A DNA stretch of 6,958 nt from Oscillospiraceae bacterium (GTDB lineage Bacteria; Bacillota; Clostridia; Oscillospirales; Ruminococcaceae), in NCBI GenBank assembly GCA_017440425.1, contig JAFSHJ010000062.1:1-6958 (forward strand), given 5' to 3'. Shown here in pieces: positions 5,870 through 6,958 of the stretch; position 1 is the first letter of the stretch; every line of letters begins with the position of its first letter. A program made the translations under genes and the position numbers. Under the pieces are notes generated by a model, which saw nothing but the letters and a program-made list of their open reading frames with translations, made no database searches and was not told where the DNA came from.

Positions 5870-5875
5870 CCTCCT
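5870..5875 (-). promoter_or_regulatory. Perfect Shine-Dalgarno site of rlmH, overlapping the walJ stop codon
   Basis: AGGAGG on the minus strand is 7 nt from the GTG start at 5860-5862. The TAG stop of the upstream gene (5874-5876) shares its last two bases with this site, so ribosomes ending on walJ sit directly on the rlmH initiation region. Confidence 0.85.
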
Positions 5876-6665
5876 AAAACACCAGCATTTTTCCCGGGTT
5901 GAACCTTGGAGCCACCTCCAGGAGATAGTCGCTACCCTCTTCATAACCGCCTGACTTCAGCGAATAAAGTGCAGCTGCCCTTGCAACCTCCGGAGTATTG
6001 TTCTCCTTGCTGAGGTGAGCAAGCACCAGCCTTGTTGTTCCCGCTGCGATCAAACTGGGCAGCGCCGCAGCACACTCGTTGTTGGAGAGGTGTCCGTTTC
6101 TGCCGAAAATTCTTCTCTTCAGCACAAACGGATATGGTCCGTATTCCAGCATTTCGGGGTCATAGTTGGATTCTATCATAACAAGGTCGCAGCCGTAGAG
6201 TATCTTCATTATTCTGTCCGGAAGATGCCCAAGGTCGGTTGCGATGGCAATTTTTCTGTCATCGGAAGTATGTATGCGAAAACCGAGGCTGTGAATACTG
6301 TCGTGAGGTGTATCGAAGCTCTCCAGCATCATTCCCGCAACGCAGACAGGAGACTGGTCTATGCAAAAGAGCTGTGTGCCGGAGGGAAGCTTGCCGGAAT
6401 CCGCAAGATAGTTTGCCACTTCTGCAGAGGCATAAACCGGCACCTTGTGCTTTGCCAAAAACACCGACAAACCGCAGATGTGATCGCTGTGTTCGTGGGT
6501 GACAAATATTGCTTTTACCGAATTGAGCTCTATTCCCGATTCGCACAGCGCAGTCATTGTTTTTTTGCAGCTGACGCCCACATCCACAAGGATGCCCTCG
6601 TCTCTGCCGCCAACATAGACCGAATTGCCGCTGCTGCCGCTGTATAGTGTGACAAATCTCGCCAT
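5874..6665 (-). CDS. walJ: WalJ/YycJ-like metallo-beta-lactamase-fold hydrolase
   Basis: The product is 263 residues, the usual size of the YycJ/WalJ family. It opens with the family-typical FVTLYSGSSGNSVYV, followed by the metal-binding HEHSDH motif (HxHxDH, 57-62), further histidines in FDTPHDSIH (121, 125), the bridging-type aspartate in ATDLGH (Asp144), an ESNYD motif, and a late histidine in LAHLSKENN. Family members are cytoplasmic metal-dependent hydrolases; homologues have been described as 5'-3' DNA exonucleases and in Bacillus the gene sits with the WalRK cell-wall regulators. Here it follows murA and precedes rlmH. The ATG at 6663-6665 is chosen because AAAGGTG is 5 nt upstream and the family N-terminus begins there; the frame stays open upstream to a GTG at 6752, adding 29 residues unlike the family. 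The substrate is not shown by the sequence. Confidence 0.92.
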   Translation of the reverse strand: MARFVTLYSGSSGNSVYVGGRDEGILVDVGVSCKKTMTALCESGIELNSVKAIFVTHEHSDHICGLSVFLAKHKVPVYASAEVANYLADSGKLPSGTQLFCIDQSPVCVAGMMLESFDTPHDSIHSLGFRIHTSDDRKIAIATDLGHLPDRIMKILYGCDLVMIESNYDPEMLEYGPYPFVLKRRIFGRNGHLSNNECAAALPSLIAAGTTRLVLAHLSKENNTPEVARAAALYSLKSGGYEEGSDYLLEVAPRFNPGKMLVF

Positions 6666-6670
6666 TGTTT

Positions 6671-6677
6671 CACCTTT
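6671..6677 (-). promoter_or_regulatory. Ribosome-binding site deciding the walJ start
   Basis: AAAGGTG on the minus strand is 5 nt from ATG at 6663-6665. It argues against the longer reading from GTG at 6752, which has no site before it. Confidence 0.7.
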
Positions 6678-6718
6678 ATTATGCCGTAAATTCGCAATTA
6701 TCCTTTTACAAAACTTAT

Positions 6719-6750
6719 GGAAGACGACGGGCTTTCGCCTATCCTCCTCC
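6719..6750 (-). other. Possible small folded RNA element in the murA-walJ spacer
   Basis: The minus strand contains GGC-GAAA-GCC (6730-6739), a 3-bp stem with a GNRA-type tetraloop, flanked by GGAGGA (6745-6750) that can pair with TCTTCC (6719-6724) including one G-U pair. The run GGAGGAGG (6743-6750) looks like a strong Shine-Dalgarno site but has no start codon at a useful distance. No T tract follows, so it is not a terminator. It could be a processing or stability element, or chance. Confidence 0.25.
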
Positions 6751-6778
6751 ACGAGCTTTAAAATATAAAATTCTTAAA

Positions 6779-6958
6779 TTAAAGAGCTTCCGGAATATCA
6801 AAATCCGGCTTGTTGATATATTTTATATCCGCACCGAGCATTCTCAGTTTTTCCACAAAGTTTTCGTAACCGCGCTCTATGTGGTAGATATCCTCGATCT
6901 CAGTCACGCCCTGCGCCATCAAGCCTGCAATAACCATTGCAGCACCTGCACGGAGGTC
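6779..6958 (-). CDS. murA: UDP-N-acetylglucosamine 1-carboxyvinyltransferase MurA, C-terminal fragment
   Basis: MurA transfers enolpyruvate from PEP to UDP-N-acetylglucosamine, the first committed step of peptidoglycan synthesis, in the cytoplasm. Only the last 59 codons are inside the window; the gene enters from the right edge and stops at TAA (6779-6781). The fragment starts DLRAGAAMVIAGLMAQG and continues IYHIERGYENFVEKLRMLGA. These match the MurA C-terminus, including the arginine of DLRA and the arginine of the (D/E)RGYE motif, both conserved active-site residues. The fosfomycin-target cysteine lies outside the window. No terminator is visible between this gene and walJ 113 nt downstream, so murA-walJ-rlmH may be one transcript. 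Many Clostridia carry two murA copies and this fragment does not say which one it is. Confidence 0.95.
   Translation of the reverse strand, partial: DLRAGAAMVIAGLMAQGVTEIEDIYHIERGYENFVEKLRMLGADIKYINKPDFDIPEAL

Noticed and set aside
6015..6647. A 210-codon open frame on the plus strand
   Set aside because: It lies wholly opposite the walJ-like gene, whose metal-binding motifs are intact, and its product matches nothing I recognise.
6666..6752. N-terminal extension of the walJ-like protein from a GTG at 6752
   Set aside because: The 29 extra residues do not resemble the family N-terminus, the GTG has no ribosome-binding site, and a good site sits before the ATG at 6663-6665.
6753..6800. Possible promoter in the AT-rich stretch after murA
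   Set aside because: TATATT-like -10 sequences are present but no acceptable -35 element lies 16-18 nt upstream, so a separate walJ promoter is not supported.
1..6958. CRISPR array, tRNA or rRNA genes, insertion sequences, phage attachment sites
   Set aside because: No regularly spaced repeats, cloverleaf-type sequence, transposase motifs or matching terminal repeats were seen on either strand.

Overview
The window looks like chromosome from a clostridial Bacillota, probably of the Ruminococcaceae/Oscillospiraceae type. The evidence is strong Shine-Dalgarno sites, sigma-A promoters with 17-nt spacers, TTG and GTG starts, a murA-walJ-rlmH group, and a gene whose protein begins MFGYVRPLKPELK, as DUF5685 proteins from such bacteria do. 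No tRNA, rRNA, CRISPR array, insertion sequence or attachment site was seen. This placement is from recall of families, not a database search.

Layout, left to right. (1) The 3' end of a plus-strand gene (1-320), resembling the C-terminal beta-sandwich of GH127-type glycoside hydrolases, closed by a bidirectional terminator. (2) A minus-strand operon transcribed right to left from a clear promoter at 2569-2597: a DUF5685 protein, a J-domain protein with a TPR-like middle and a ten-cysteine tail, and a small multi-pass membrane protein, ending at the shared terminator. (3) A divergent pair: an AraC-family regulator (minus) and a glycoside hydrolase family 2 enzyme (plus), whose promoters occupy the same DNA on opposite strands. 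(4) A 20-bp perfect inverted repeat that ends both the GH2 gene and the convergent housekeeping group. (5) The minus-strand group murA (C-terminus only), walJ/yycJ-like metallo-beta-lactamase-fold gene and rlmH, with the walJ stop codon embedded in the rlmH ribosome-binding site.

How they work together: GH2 plus AraC form a small sugar-utilisation unit, with the regulator most likely controlling the hydrolase; the truncated first gene may also act on carbohydrate. The murA-walJ-rlmH group serves cell-wall synthesis, a nuclease-like function and ribosome modification. The DUF5685/J-protein/membrane-protein operon is the least understood part and the best candidate for an undescribed system: all three products lack an assigned job, they share a promoter and a terminator, and two of them are unusually cysteine-rich.

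Several start codons were moved from the longest possible reading to the start with a well-placed ribosome-binding site.
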